Part shown: piece by piece, positions 34,030-46,000 of the stretch
Numbering within the stretch: position 1 is the stretch's first letter
How the letters are laid out: each line of letters opens with the position of its first letter
Assembly (NCBI RefSeq): GCF_000471905.2
Contig: NW_006499617.1
Coordinates: forward strand, 1,156,497-1,220,496
Direction: 5' to 3'
Length of the DNA stretch: 64,000 nt
Source of the DNA: Amborella trichopoda
Taxonomy: Eukaryota > Streptophyta > Magnoliopsida > Amborellales > Amborellaceae
Program-made: the position numbers and the translations under genes
The notes under the pieces: generated by a model
Databases searched by the model: none
Seen by the model: only the letters and a program-made list of their open reading frames with translations
What the model was told of the DNA's origin: nothing

Positions 34030-34672
34030 TCAACGGGGACCACTCCAGTCTGGGTAGCCGAATGGAGACCCGTTGACTTGAGAATCGAGGTTGACGTAGA
34101 CGACGAGAGGGATGTCTTCCCTGAGTGCCCGCCTTACCCGTTCGGGGCACTTCTCGCGGCTAGGGATGTCCTCAAGGCAAAGCAAGAAATTTCCCAAGGA
34201 AAAGAATCCAAGGCCAGGGAGCAAGAGCCTGGGTTCTTCGACCCCATGTGTGCAGAGATTGAAAAAGTAGAGGATTGGAGGGAGACTATCATTGAATTCG
34301 TAGAACATGGGAGGTTGCCTCAAGATCAAGTAGAACGCAATGGCGTACAATGATTATCCACCAAATATACCCTTCTCGATGAGGATGTCCTCTTTCGTCG
34401 GTCATTTGATGGAATCCTCCTCAGATGTGTCGATGCACAAGAGGCAAGCAAATTACTCTAAGAAGTACACTCGGGCATTTGTGGACTGCATCAGTCCAAC
34501 CCCAAGCTCTACGAGCGCATACGCATACTCGACTATTACTAGCCTTCCATGGTGTCTGACACTAAAAACTATGCCCGAAGATGCCAGGTGTACCAAATTC
34601 ACTCAAGTCTCATTCATCAGCCACCAGAGCCTCTCCATCCTACAGTGACGTCATGGCCCTCTTCTCAGTGGG
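34030..34672 (+). pseudogene. Integrase N-terminal region of element A (before element B)
   Basis: Contains the linker VAEWRPVDLRIEVDVDDE and the zinc-binding region around HSGICGLHQ and CQVYQIHSSL, then PEPLHPTVTSWPSSQW, which normally leads into the catalytic core. It stops at the target duplication GTGGG; the core resumes at 54880. Fossil. Confidence 0.75.
34668..34672 (+). repeat. Target-site duplication of element B, left copy
   Basis: GTGGG, identical to 54875-54879. Integrase sequence of A lies on the outer side of both copies. Confidence 0.85.
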
Positions 34673-35559
34673 CGGTTAGGTGCCTCGATCTCGCCCTCTG
34701 GATCCCTGGGGGATCGGGCGGCTCGCGTCTCGTGTTTCGGGGAAGTCCTGGGACGTTCGTGTGATCTCTCGCTCGGGAACCTCATTCGAAAATGGGGGCT
34801 GGTGTTACCAACCGGTGAGAGAGGAATTTTAAAAGGGGGGTTCGGGACATATTCGGGCTAACTCACGTGGTCGTCCTCTTAGATCACTAAGAAAGCCCCT
34901 CAGTAATGAAACTGGTTCGAAATCACCTCCCTTGGCTCGTATCCTTCATACTTTCTACTTTCTGCAATCACACACATATATGGCAAAGGTTATGAGATAG
35001 GTAGGTCAGACCTCACCCTTTTCCTCTCTGATGAGTGTATATAAGCATGGGCATTCAAGAAGAAGAAAGAAAGATGGGGGGAGAGAAGAATTCAACCAAG
35101 CAAGAAGGTCAGGGCAGGGACTAGATTGGTGGATAATTGACATAGCATGGTGGTGAAACAAGCTCGATAACTGAGACCGGCTCACAGAATCGCTACTAGA
35201 TATTATTACCGATATCGACTAGCTAGACACGATGGTCAGTCTGTCATGGCAGTAAAAAGGGCCAAGCGAACCTGGCGCGATAACATTACAGCTAAACGAC
35301 AGGACTGCCATGAGATGCTAACCTCAATCTCCCTTGGTCAAATGAGAGAACAACAAAGGAATTGTTAGAGAGATGAAGGGGATAGACGGAAGGAGAGACA
35401 AGAATGAAGACGAGATGTAGTCGGTGCTAGATATCATCGACTATTTCAGGAGATAGGAAAGAGAGGAAGCAGTCGGCGCTAAGCTTCACTGACTGTGTCA
35501 GATGAGAAGAGAGGAAGGGAGCCAACTAGCACTTAGTCTCGCCACTTGACAGAAGAAGA

Positions 35560-36010
35560 GAGGGAAAACCAGTTGGCTCTAGGCCTTGCTGACTGATAGA
35601 AGAAGAGAGAGGAGACCAACTAGCGCTAGGTCTCATCGACTGGTAAAAGGAGAGAGAGGAGACCAACCGACGTTAGGTCTCGCCGATTGATAGACAACGA
35701 GAGAGGGGACCAACCTGCACTAAGTCTCATTGATTAGTAGAAGGAGAAAGAGGAGACCAACCAATGCTAGGCCTCACCGATTGGTAGAAGAAGAGAGACG
35801 AGACCAATCGACGCTAGATCTCGACAAATGATAGACAAAAAATGAGGGGACCAACCAGAGCTAGGTCTCACCCACTGATAGACGAAGAGAGAGGGGATCA
35901 ACTGGAGCTAGATCTTGCCTATTGATAGACGAAGAGAGAGGGGACCAGTCGTCGCTAGGTCTCGTCGACTGATAGATGAAGAGAGAGAAAGCCAATCGGT
36001 GCTAGGTCTC
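35560..36010. repeat. 47-bp minisatellite in left LTR of B
   Basis: About nine units of GAGAGGGGACCAACCGG, GCTAGGTCTCGTCGACTGAT and AGACGAA. The right LTR has the same array at 52960-53340. Confidence 0.75.
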
Positions 36011-36282
36011 ACCTGTTGACAGAGAGAAGAGAGAGAGAGAAGACAGAGCAAGAGAGAGAGAGAAGAGAGAGAAAGAGAGAGGGATAGAGAGAGAAGGAGA
36101 GAGAAAGTTGCCTGCCCGAAGGGTACCAACCCTTTTCTTCTCTCTCCTCTCTCTCTCCAAGACGTACTCACAGGCTCAAGCAAGGAATCAAAATTTTTAT
36201 TGAATCTTCAAAGAATCCACTCGAGGTCGAGAGGTGGGGGGGGGGGGGGATTGCGTGCTGTCCTTTTTACAATGAGGTAGCC

Positions 36283-36313
36283 TATTTATATAGAGTAATG
36301 CCCAAACATGGGC
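36283..36313 (-). promoter_or_regulatory. LTR promoter of B: TATA box and GCCCATGTTTGGGC
   Basis: The minus strand reads GCCCATGTTTGGGC (36300-36313, a perfect 5-bp inverted repeat), then TATATAAATA (36283-36292). The right LTR copy is at 53577-53590 and 53560-53569. The arrangement equals that in A. Confidence 0.5.
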
Positions 36314-37554
36314 GGATTGATCAAATTAAATCTAATTGCTGAAAATTAAGATTAATTGACTTAAAAGAAATTCAAAAAATGGGTGTAAAAGGACCGTTTT
36401 GCCCTTGCCTACCAATGTGTGAAACTTCATAACAGTCCCTGTGGCTACTCGAGAACTTGTGTGATCTTTCGTGACTGATCTGAGGTTGTTTTGATATCTG
36501 TTTGATTGAAAGATTCTTGTTTTCTTGTAGGGCTCGATATGGCGATTGTTTTGATACCAACTTCGAGCCATGAATCATGTTTTTGAGTCATGATCATGAG
36601 ACTTGAAATTTGTTTGAATCTTGAAAACTTTGAATCGATAGTGCGATCTTTCCTCAATATTTTTTTGTTATTTCTTCGTCGTACCGCACTAAGCATGTCA
36701 TCACAATCGCGGGGCAACAATCAGAAAGTGATTTGGGGCAAAAATGAAGATTTCACAATTTTTGAGTTTTGGCCGGAATCTAGAATTTGGCAGCCAGAAT
36801 TTATGTTACTTCATCGGCGTCATGCATGAAATCTTACCATCCATTACGTGCGTGGTTTGGTCCAATGGTAGCCCTGAACCTTACGCACACAATGGAATTG
36901 GTAGCGAGGTGTGTCGTTGCTGAAGTTTCTGCAATTTCTTCACAGATCAGCAACTTCTCTCTAGCTTTTCTCCCTGCTCGGATATCGTCCCAAGGCATGC
37001 CACATATCGAGTTGTTCGTCTTGATGAGACGAATACGCTCACCAAATTTGGGAGGGATCCAATTTGGAACGAGTGAGTTACAGGCCCCGAAAATGACTTC
37101 TCGTGACTATAAAAATAGCCACCTTTAATGGTGTTTTGGTGCAGTCAAGCCATATGGGAATAGTGTGCGACCTCTCTTCTTTCAATTTTTTGCTCATACC
37201 TTTGTTCTGGAGTGTCCGATCAAGCCAAAACTTGGTCCATAGGGGTTTTCGATCGTATTGGATCTAATGGTGATAGTCCCACATTAATATGAGATACCAA
37301 AAATATAGCTCCAGTTGTAGGGTTCTTTTCAGGGCGTTAGAGGCTAATTTTTCCAAAAATTATTTCTTTGTTGTTCACTGCCAGAGACATGTCTGATCAT
37401 GACAAAACTTGACAGGTTGTGTTTTGAAGTGCTAATGACTATCTTGAGCAATTCTGGGGCCATTCTAAGACTGTTGGGAATTTTCCACTATTTCGTAGGC
37501 TTTATTGACCTGCTTCCTACCTGGGACCAAGGTAATGAAAAATACATTCAATTA

Positions 37555-37567
37555 GCTTGCCACGCCA
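37555..37567 (-). promoter_or_regulatory. Probable plus-strand priming site of element B
   Basis: Minus strand TGGCGTGGCAAGC directly before the 3' LTR. The equivalent places read CGGTGGGGCATGC in A and CGGCAGGGCATGA in E. Purine-rich but not a pure polypurine run. Confidence 0.4.
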
Positions 37568-37989
37568 AATGTTGTGCTTCAAGAGAAGTGAGAAGGACAA
37601 TCATTCAAATAGTTTCCTTCAGCTTTTAGTTTTTTCCTTCCTAGCCATAAGACCACGTGAACGTCGAGGAGATTCACGTAATGGTGTAACTAGACTGCTT
37701 AAACATAGGGATGCATTGTTCGCAGGTCCATTCGTGGAGACTTTAGGGGGAGAATAGAATTTTTAGCATAATTTGTTTACTACTACACCAGGCTTTCTTT
37801 TGACGATCAGAGTACGACTATTAGTCTTGTCTACCGAGTCTAGTTGGGGGTAGGTTCTATTAGTCGATCCGAACGTCTGGTCGTGTTGCTTAGGCGAGCT
37901 GAAATCTCCGGCAAGTTCTGACCTGGCTTTGTCAATTTCTACCTTGGGGGGATGATGACTGGGCTACTTTGTCACCTAGCCTCTTGAAG

Positions 37990-38450
37990 AGAGGGGTCTA
38001 TAAGAGAAGGAGTAGGCATGTACACTCTGTGCATGGGGAGGAGGTCTATAAGAGAAGGATAAGGAATGCATACTCCATGCATGGGGAGGAGGTCTATAAG
38101 AGAAGGAGAAGGCATGCACACTTCGTGCATGGGGACCAGGTCTATAAGAGAAGAAGAAGGCATGCACACTTGGTGCATGGGAAGGGGGTCTTGTAAGAGA
38201 AGGAGAAGGCATGCACACTCCGTGCATGGGGAGGAGGTCTTGTAAGAGAAGGAGAAGGCATGCACACTCCGTGCATGGGGAAGAGGTCTTGTAAGAGAAG
38301 GAGAAGTCATGCACACTCCATGCATGGGGAGGAGGTCTTGTAAGAGAAGGAGAAGGAATGCACACTCTATGCATGGGGAGGAGGTCTTATAAGAGAAGTA
38401 GAAGGAATGCACACTATGTGCATGGGGAGGAGGTCTTGTAAGAGAAGGGA
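37990..38450. repeat. 48-49 bp minisatellite in 3' region of B
   Basis: Nine or so units of GAGAAGGAGAAGGCATGCAC, ACTCCGTGCATGGGGAGGAG and GTCTTGTAA. The first four copies are 48 bases, giving an open frame of 16-residue repeats; later ones are 49. Not a gene. Confidence 0.85.
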
Positions 38451-38454
38451 CAAT

Positions 38455-39045
38455 GACTGGGCTACGTTGTCACCCAGCTCTGAAGAAGGATGTCGACTGG
38501 GCTACCTGTTCACCCAAGACTGGAGATGGATGTCGAATGGGCTACCTATTCACCCAGGATTAGAGAAGGACGTCAACTGGGCTACTTGTTCACCCAGGAC
38601 TGAAGAAGAACATCGATTGGGCTACCTATTCACCCAGGACTGAAGAAGGACATTGATTGGGTTACCTATTCACCTAGGACTGGAGAAGGATATCAGTTGG
38701 GCAACCTGTTCACCCAGGACTAAAGAAGACGTCGTTTAGGCTACCTATTCACCCAAGACAGAAGAAGGACGTCGACTGGGCTACCTATTCACTCAGGACA
38801 GAAGAAGGACGTCGGCTTGGCTACCTGCTCACTAAGGACTAGAGAAGGACGTCGACTGGGCTACCTGTTCACCCAAGACTGAAGAAAGATGTCGACTAGG
38901 CTACTTGTTCACCCAAGACTGAAGAAGGACGTCAGTTGGGCTACCTGTCCACTCAGGACTGAAGAGGGGCGTCGACTGGGCTACCTATTCACCCAAGACT
39001 GAAGAAGGATGTCGACTAACCTACCTATTCACCCAGGACTGAAGA
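38455..39045. repeat. 40-bp minisatellite in 3' region of B
   Basis: About fifteen units of GAAGAAGGACGTCGACTGGG followed by CTACCTGTTCACCCAGGACT, in exact 40-base steps. It abuts the 48-49 bp array but is unrelated in sequence. Confidence 0.85.
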
Positions 39046-39339
39046 AGAAATGCCCATGGATGATTTTATCGTCTACATCCTGTTGGAGGTCTTAACATTG
39101 AAGGGAGTGCTGGCTGAAGTCACCCGTTTATTGATCCAAGCGTCCTTTGTGGGTTTTCTCTTAGACTGGGGAAGCGGCACTGTAGAGACAGTTTTCACCA
39201 ACTTCTTTTTATTTGGGGCTCTTTTACCCATGACCTTTCAGTATACAACATGCCCATTATTTTTGAAACAATTATTTTAGCATGCCCATTATTTCATATG
39301 TAGTCATGCGGTCTAGGCCGCTTTGAAACAATTTTCCCT

Positions 39340-40105
39340 CTTAATCTATTTGAAAAAAACGGATAAGGCCCATCTTCCTCGTTGAATTACAAAAAAAAAA
39401 AAAAAAAAAAGAAAAAAGAAAAATCAAAACTTAGAACTCCTCATTAAACCCCATTAAATGCTCACGCTTCCCTCTCTCTCCAAAATTTCTCTCTCTCATG
39501 GTTTACATTTGCTCACACTGCTTGTGCCAGAAGAGGCTTGCTCTAGTTACTAGGGTTTTTTTATGTTTCCTCCGTTAAGATCACGGTAAGAACTCTCTCT
39601 CTTTCTCTTTTTTTGCTTGCTCTGTTTTTTTTTTTGTTTTATCCCTCTGCCTTACTTTTTGCCCTAAAAATTCTGGTTTCTCAATTGTGTTTTTTTGATG
39701 GATTTCTGCACTCTCCGTGCACGTTCTGCAGTATAGAGTGTTGACCTGGAATTTTGTCTTTGGCATTTTAGGGCTCTTGAGGTTTTATGCCCTTTGGTGG
39801 CAAAGTGTTTGCTTTCCTGCTTTGTTAATTTGTTATTTTTAATTTTGTAAGTTAATCACCTTGCTTCTCATGTTGCTTTGAAATTTTTGGTTGTAGTTCA
39901 TTGCATGTTTTTGAACTAATTTGATTGTTTCACTGTGTAATTTTTCCTTGTCAGGCCTCATTTTCTTCCAATACTTGGATTTTATGTTTGTTTTGTTTAC
40001 ACTTTTGTTTTTTTTTATTTACCAATTCCCTGTTTCGCTTCAAATTGGGCTAAAAAATGGGTGAGAAAATACGTTCATGGAAGGAGAACCTAGCTCCCTT
40101 GTTTA
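39340..40105 (+). pseudogene. Host-like promoter, 5' UTR and intron captured in element B
   Basis: On the plus strand, antisense to B, the text changes from retroelement style to that of a plant housekeeping gene start: a site II motif GGCCCAT (39367-39373), an A run, a CT-rich leader (39466-39510), a telo-box-like AGGGTTTT (39552-39559), an ATG at 39563, a donor-like TCACG/GTAAG at 39586, then T-rich intron-like sequence with an acceptor-like CCTTGTCAG ending at 39954. Site II plus telo-box is typical of ribosomal-protein and other growth genes. The segment lies between two direct copies of TATACARCATGCCCATTATT (39242-39264 and 40108-40130) that belong to the 3' region. The gene of origin is not recognised; the exon pieces are too short to name. 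Confidence 0.45.
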
Positions 40106-40139
40106 GGTATACAGCATGCCCATTATTTTTTATTTGTTT

Positions 40140-41150
40140 TTGTGAGGGCTAGTTTATGGCCATGCCTCTTTGAACCGTGCAAAACAATTTAATGTCATGC
40201 GGCCTGAATGTGCGCTATGGTTTTAAGGTCATATAGCTGAACTGGAATGGTGATGGATGGCAGTCTATGAAGGCTATGGAATGGATATGGTGGTGGTTTG
40301 GCGCTCTTGGGGAGATGGCTCGAGGCTACCCATGAGATATGGGTGATGTATGAAAGGTGAGTGGACCATGGTGACCCACTAACTTACAATGAGTATGGAT
40401 GACAGGATGGCTCACCATTTTGTGAGCTTGGGTGAGACTTACCGGGGAATGATATAGGATGATGAACTCATGGGGAGGTAATGAGGGTGATGTGTGCACA
40501 CTAACAGGTACGTTAAGAAATGTGTGCGTGAAAGTGCACATAAAGTCATGTGCGTGTATGTGGGGGCGAGTTTATGGTCATGCCTCCTTAACCTGGGCAA
40601 AGCGGTTTATCGTAATGTGGCCAGGACGTGTACTATGGTTTAAGGTCATATAGTGGGACGGTGGTTATTCAATTTTAAAGTCATACAACTAGGACTATGC
40701 AGTTTAAGGTCGTGCAACTTGACCTTCGCTATAGTTTAAAGTCATATAGTTCGGACCGTGGTGTTATGTAGTTTAACATCCTCTGACCGAGATATAGACT
40801 ATGGTGTAAGGTTATATAGTTTGGACCATGCAGTTTAAGGTCGTGCAATTAGACCTCTGCTACAGTTTAAGGTCATATAGTACCATAGTTACGCAGTTTA
40901 AAGTCATAGAATTGGGATCATACAATTTAAGGTCGTGCAAATTGACCTCTACTACAGTTTAATAGTTTGGACCGTGGTGTTGTGCATTTTAACATCGTGC
41001 AACCAGGATGTAGACTATGGTTTAAGGTCATATAGTTTGGACCATGCAGTTTAAGGTGGTGTAACAAGACCTCTGCTACAGTTTAAGGTCATATAGTTCG
41101 GACCGCGGAGTTTAGGGTCATGTGTCTTGACCAAGGCTATGCAGTTGAGG
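40140..41150. repeat. Reverse-oriented TTTAAGGTCATATAG minisatellite in B
   Basis: Irregular units of GCAGTTTAAGGTCGTGCAA and GTTTAAGGTCATATAGTTYG. This is the reverse complement of the CATGACCTTAAACTGCACAG family in A and E, as expected for a 3' region on the minus strand. Units are longer and less regular than in A. Confidence 0.7.
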
Positions 41151-41639
41151 GTCATGCAATACAGACTTTGGTGTGGGTCGACATGTAGGTGGAGCTCCAT
41201 GAAGAGTAGGCCTGTGGACAGCAATCTGACTCCTTGGGGATAACATGGCTAAGGTCATTCACAAACTGAGGGCTAGGTCGAAATGGTGACCTGATGAAGG
41301 ATGACCAACAGAAGTGGACCTTTTTGTGGTTTTTAAGGGGGTAAGGCACTCTTTGGGGTGAAAGATGAGACTTTATGACCAATAACCCGACTCCCTGGAG
41401 ATTGGGGAGGTAAGAATGAACCTGCCTTCATTGAGGATGATGGGCCGCAGTATGGGTGTGACTCCTAGTGGGGGATGAGGGACAACTCATGACTCCATTG
41501 GGGAGGTCACAGTTTAGGCGCAACTGCTTGGGTGCAAGTCCATTAGGGATAGTGGTACGGTGTGTACTGCTTGAGATACGGCCGATGTCATGTGTAGCTC
41601 TGATGGTTTGTTGTGAATTTTTAACCAGCACTGAGTTCT

Positions 41640-41725
41640 CACAACACAACTGACGTTGAGTTCTCACAAAGAAACTGGCACTGAGTTCTCACAACACAAC
41701 CGGAGCTGAGTTCTAACACATCTGG
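41640..41725. repeat. Short tandem repeat, about 30 bp, in 3' region of B
   Basis: Four units of CTGAGTTCTCACAACACAAC with variable spacers, followed to about 41900 by weaker units around ACCCGACGCTACGTCAAC. Confidence 0.6.
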
Positions 41726-42040
41726 CATCGTCAATGACCTGTGATACCATCTGAATTCAACTGGAGTTGCGTTAACAGGTGCTAGGGTCGTTTCGGAAAC
41801 ACACCCAACGCTAAGTCAACCGGCGCTAAGGTTGTATTTGAAAACACACCCGACGCTACGTCAACTGACACTAGGTTTGTTTAGAAATTTACCCGACGTT
41901 GCGTCAACCGGCGGTGGGAATGGATTGATGAGAGTTCCTCAAGCCTCGTGTCGAAGCCCGACCCGGCCCGTTGTCGCTTGTCTTCCCTTTGACGCAATTG
42001 GTATTCTGAGTTTGTGAAAGGCTTTTGAGGGCAATGTAGT

Positions 42041-42724
42041 CTATATAAGCGGGTAAAAACCCGTTTTTGCCTTATTTTTCACCAAGGGTAAAAACTTAAG
42101 CATGTTTTCTTTAACCGCGAGGAGAGAAAGCTTGATTGAATTTTCCAGCGACCAGTGGGACTTCAGCAACAGGCAAGGCAAGTTCTTCAACAGGCAGTAG
42201 GATTCCAGCAAGGGTTTTGCTGAGAAGACTTCGGCATGTGTACTTTGCCCAGAATTTGACAAAATTGCAGAGAGAGTACTAGGGAAAGGAGAGCTTTTCG
42301 GGAATCTTTCTGGGAAGTAGATGAGGCTTCGGCTATCTTTTTTCTTTTGGGAAGAGGAGGACAACACATCAATGAGTATTTTCGCACATCTTGAGGGCTT
42401 TTCGAGGATTTTTAAGGGGTTTCCCAGCAGTTGTGGAAGTTTTTTGGCACTTTTGTGGTGTCGCAGAGGTTTCCCAACAATGTTCTGGTGAATTCCAAAC
42501 CAAAAAGTTAGACAAGAAAGTTTTCTGTGAGTTTCTGACCTTGTGGGAGCAATTTCGGTGGAAGACAAATAGTCATCAGAGGTGGGCCATACGGCTGTAG
42601 GAGGTGAAATGTCATGGGGAAGGCGTACGGTCGCTGGAGGTGAACCATCGCGAGGAAGGCGTATGGTTGCTGGAGGTGAACCATCATCCTTGGAAATCCT
42701 GTGACCATTTAAGGAGGTGTGCAA
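42041..42724 (-). other. 227-codon open frame in 3' region of B
   Basis: The longest uninterrupted minus-strand frame between integrase and the 3' LTR. The N-terminal third is Pro/Ser-rich and repetitive (SPPATIRLPRDG then SPPATVRLPHD); the rest is Lys/Leu/Ser-rich with no domain I know. Its C-terminal end (FLPLVKNKAKTGFYPLI) overlaps the conserved hairpin block. Some Tat-lineage elements carry an additional frame in this place, so it could be a lineage gene, but A and E do not show a matching open frame. Probably non-coding. Confidence 0.25.
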
Positions 42725-43199
42725 ATGAGGAGTCTTGGGAGGCTAGCAGTCGCGACAGGGCCGGCATTAACAGAAGTCCAACTGGTGCTAGGGTAACCGG
42801 CACTGATGATTTGAAGTGCTGATACAATCGGCACTGACCCTCAAGAAAAACAGCTGACGCTAAGGGTTAGGAGCACAACCTGTGTTGGCCTTTGGAGAAC
42901 ATAAACGGCGCCGGCTTCAGTCGGAGTATGTTAGCACATGTGGCTTATCTTGGTGCCAAGAAAGATGTTTGTATGTGTCAGTAAGTCATGTGCGGGGTTC
43001 GCGGCGCTTGGCGATGAGCTACGTATGGCAATGTCCATGGACTGGCAAAAAGTGGCAAAGGATGAGGCATGGCTTGTGGTATCTGTTGGAAACCAAAGCC
43101 TTCAGGGCAGTAGTGAGGTCCACGTTGTTCTATAGAAGGGCATCCACTGTGAATAGGGTGTGCTTCTCGTCATAGGCCAGGTCCTTGCCAGGGTAGCCC

Positions 43200-43345
43200 C
43201 TCTTGTATGTTTGATATATATGTCGAATGGATCCTACGTTGTATGTTTGACATACATGTCAGATGAGGTATCTGGCTTGTACGTTTGACATACACGTCAG
43301 ATGAGGTATCTGGCTTGTACGTTTGACATACACGTCAAATGGACT
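43200..43345. repeat. 38-bp tandem repeat in 3' region of B
   Basis: Four copies of TTGTACGTTTGACATACACG followed by TCAGATGAGGTATCTGGC; the middle two are nearly identical. Confidence 0.75.
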
Positions 43346-43722
43346 GAAGCTAACTTCTTGGAGTGGCTCTGCTTTGTCTTCTGGCCTGTAACCATCCTCT
43401 TACTCGTCATATGAATTAAAGCTAACTCTCCAAGTGGTTTTGCTTCTTCTTCATGAGGAGGTCCTTCCTTTTGTGGGTTTGCTTCTTCCTAATGGGACAT
43501 GCATTTGTTTTGGCCTGTAATCGTCCTCTTACTCTTAAATGCAAGAGCAAAAGCATAAGTTTTGGTTTGTAACAGTCCTCTTATCCTCAAACGCAAGAGA
43601 CTTGTAACCTCCTTAGTAATGGGTTCTTGTAACTTGTAATTCATTTTTACTGCAATATAAAAGAAAAAAGTTAGCATTTTGTTTAGACTAACTTTCTTGT
43701 TCTCGCATTGAGTCCCTATGCA

Positions 43723-45009
43723 TTACGGATAGTACTTCTTTAGGTATCGTCCGTTGATAGGGGGCATCGCCTCTTCTCCACCAGGATGTGCTAGTATGTA
43801 GGCCTCGTTGAATGAGACCTTTTTTACTATAAAGGGACCTTCCCACTTAGGCTCAAACTTCCCTTTACGCCGGCCATGCATAACAATAGACCTCTTGACT
43901 AAGACTAAATCACCACGGGTGAATGCGTACATCTTGACAGGTTTGTCAAAAGCCCTCTTCATTCACCCTTGGTTGAGTTCAAGGTTTTGCTGAGCCTCTA
44001 GGATTTTTCCATCGAGTGCATCCAGTTCTTGATATCGGAGCTTGACTTTCTCATCTTCGGTTATTCCCTGTTGAATAGGTACTCGCAATGAAGGGATTTA
44101 TATTTCGAGAGGTAAAACTGCTTCAACCCCATAAACAAGAGAATAAGGAGTGGAATCAATAGCATTTCGTATAGTAGTGTGATAAGCCCACAGCGCTTTG
44201 GGAAGCCTCTCATGCCAGTTCATCCTTATTTTTAATATTGACTTTCTTTTAACATTGCATCGACTCTTATTGAAAGCCTCGACTAATCCATTCGCCCGAG
44301 GGTGGTACATAGTCGAGTACCTCCATTTAAAATTGAATCGATTAACTAGGCGATCGATGTGATGACTTCTAAATTGAGGGCCATTATCAGATATGACCCG
44401 GTCAGGCACTCCGAAGTGGTATATGATATGATGTCGAACAAAGTAGGCCACCGCTGTCCCAGGAACTTGCTTAAGGGGGGTCGCTTCAACCCACTTAGAG
44501 AAATAATCTGTTGCAGCGAGGATGAAAACATGGCCTATTGTGGAAGGGGGATCAATGGGCCGTACGATATCCATACCCCATTGTGAGAAGGGCCATGATT
44601 CAACTGTAGGGTGTAAGGCCTCTAGAGACTGGTGAACCAGGCTGGAATGTATTTGGCATACCTTGCACTCTTTAGCGTAGCTTAAGGAATCGGCGATCAT
44701 AGAAGGCCAATAATAGCCCAACCTGTGTATTTGTTCATAGAGCTTAGGACCAGACTGGTGCAGTCCACAAATGCCTGAGTGGACTTCTTCAAACACCTTA
44801 TTTGCCTCTTGAATGTCGACACATCTCAGAAGAATGCTGTCAAACAACCGTCTAAAGAGAACATCACCTTCGAGGAGGGTATACTTGGTGGACCTACGAC
44901 GTATACTGTTAGTCAGCACGATCTTCCAGGAGCATGCCATGTTTTTGAAAACTAGTAATGGGGTCTCTCCAATCTTCGACCTGCTCAATTTCTGTGCATA
45001 TTGGGTCAA
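43723..45009 (-). pseudogene. Integrase of element B
   Basis: Parts in order on the minus strand: zinc-binding HHCC region (HSGICGLHQ, then CKVCQIHSS), catalytic core with the first Asp in SQWGMDIVRPID, the second in VISDNGPQFRS and the Glu in ANGLVEAFNKS, then WAYHTTIRNAIDSTPYSLVY. The C-terminal end is PKWEGPFIVKKVSFNEAYIL and INGRYLKKYYP (43723-43962). The D, D and E positions are all present. The enzyme joins element DNA to the chromosome. Part of a broken polyprotein. Confidence 0.85.
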
Positions 45010-45099
45010 AGAATTGTGGTTCTTGATTTCGACCCTTAGCTCCTCGACTCTGGGCTATTTCTTATTCGGCCTTGATTACTTCTTTGGCCGATAGAAGCG

Positions 45100-46000
45100 C
45101 TCCAAATGGATAAGGAGAACACTCAGGGAAGATATTACTTCTCGTCATCCTCATCGACTTCAGTTCTCAGCTCGATGTGTCTCCATTCCACCACCCGAAC
45201 AAGTGTGGGTTCTGATGAGAACAACTAAATTGCAGCACCAAGTTTTGTAAGGGCATCAACCTATGAATTTAGCCTCTTGGGGATGTGACTTAGGGATACG
45301 TCTTCAAATTGGGCCATATACGATTTTGCAGTATCGTGATAAGGCTTGAGGGTGTCTTTTCTTATCCCTTTGAGCTATCGGATAACCAACTCAGAGTCGT
45401 CGTAGATCTTGAGCTGCTCCAAGTCAAGATCGAAAGCTATCTCGAGTCCGATTATAAGGGCCAGATATTCTGCTTCATTATTAGAATCAGCTTCAGCAAA
45501 AGAGAAAGAAAGTAGCAGTATTCCTCCTGTAGAAGTCAAGAATACGACTACGGCACCTCCTCATTCTGATTGGAAGGCTTCTTCAAAGTATAATTCCCAC
45601 ACAAGAGCAAGGTCGACATATAATACTTCTTCATCATGGAGGTCACTTGATAGAGGAGATTTGGCAGGCATGGGGTGTGCTGCTAGAAAGTCAACCAAGG
45701 CTTGGCCCTTGATGGCCTTTTGTTGGACATATGTGACGTCAAACTCCATAAGAAATAATGCCCACTTGGCAAGGCATCCCCACAAATATGGGCGTGTCAT
45801 GAGAAATTTTACAGGATTTGCTTTTGATATAAGTTTTACTTCATGACCAAGCAAGTAATGGCAGAGTTTTTGTACTATGAAGATCAGAGTCATGCACATT
45901 TCTCAATAGGGGGATGGTTCCTCTCAGCTCCTTGCATCCTTTGACTGAGGTAATATAATGCAGTCTCTTTTCCCTCTTCATTGTTTTGTGCTAACAATGC
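45100..46000 (-). pseudogene. RNase H and archaeal-type RNase H of element B
   Basis: The gypsy RNase H end is seen as LAKWALFLMEFDVTYVQQKA and IKGQALVDFLAAHPMPAK (around 45660-45780). The second domain follows, with WELYFEEAFQSE near 45561 and an EADSNNEAEYLALI block near 45465-45505, as in A. Two RNase H domains in this order define the Tat lineage. Fossil. Confidence 0.75.

Larger units (their letters stand above)
34673..37554 (-). repeat. 3' LTR of element B (left)
   Basis: On the minus strand begins TAATTGAATGTATTTTTC and ends GAGGCACCTAACCG. It carries a 47-bp minisatellite (35560-36010), a GA microsatellite (36020-36110), a G run near 36237-36249 and a TATA box at 36283-36292. Confidence 0.85.

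Noticed and set aside
37972-38412. 146-codon minus-strand frame of 16-residue repeats
   Set aside because: By-product of the 48-bp minisatellite: copies with a 49-base unit shift the frame, and a second overlapping frame is equally open. Not a protein gene.
42390-42600. Plus-strand frames in 3' region of B as host genes
   Set aside because: No recognisable domain, antisense to the element and not kept in A or E.
37555-43722. Treating this stretch as part of a 6-7 kb LTR of B
   Set aside because: The right LTR stops at 54874 exactly where the left stops at 37554, and the target duplication lies there; this stretch is therefore the 3' untranslated region.
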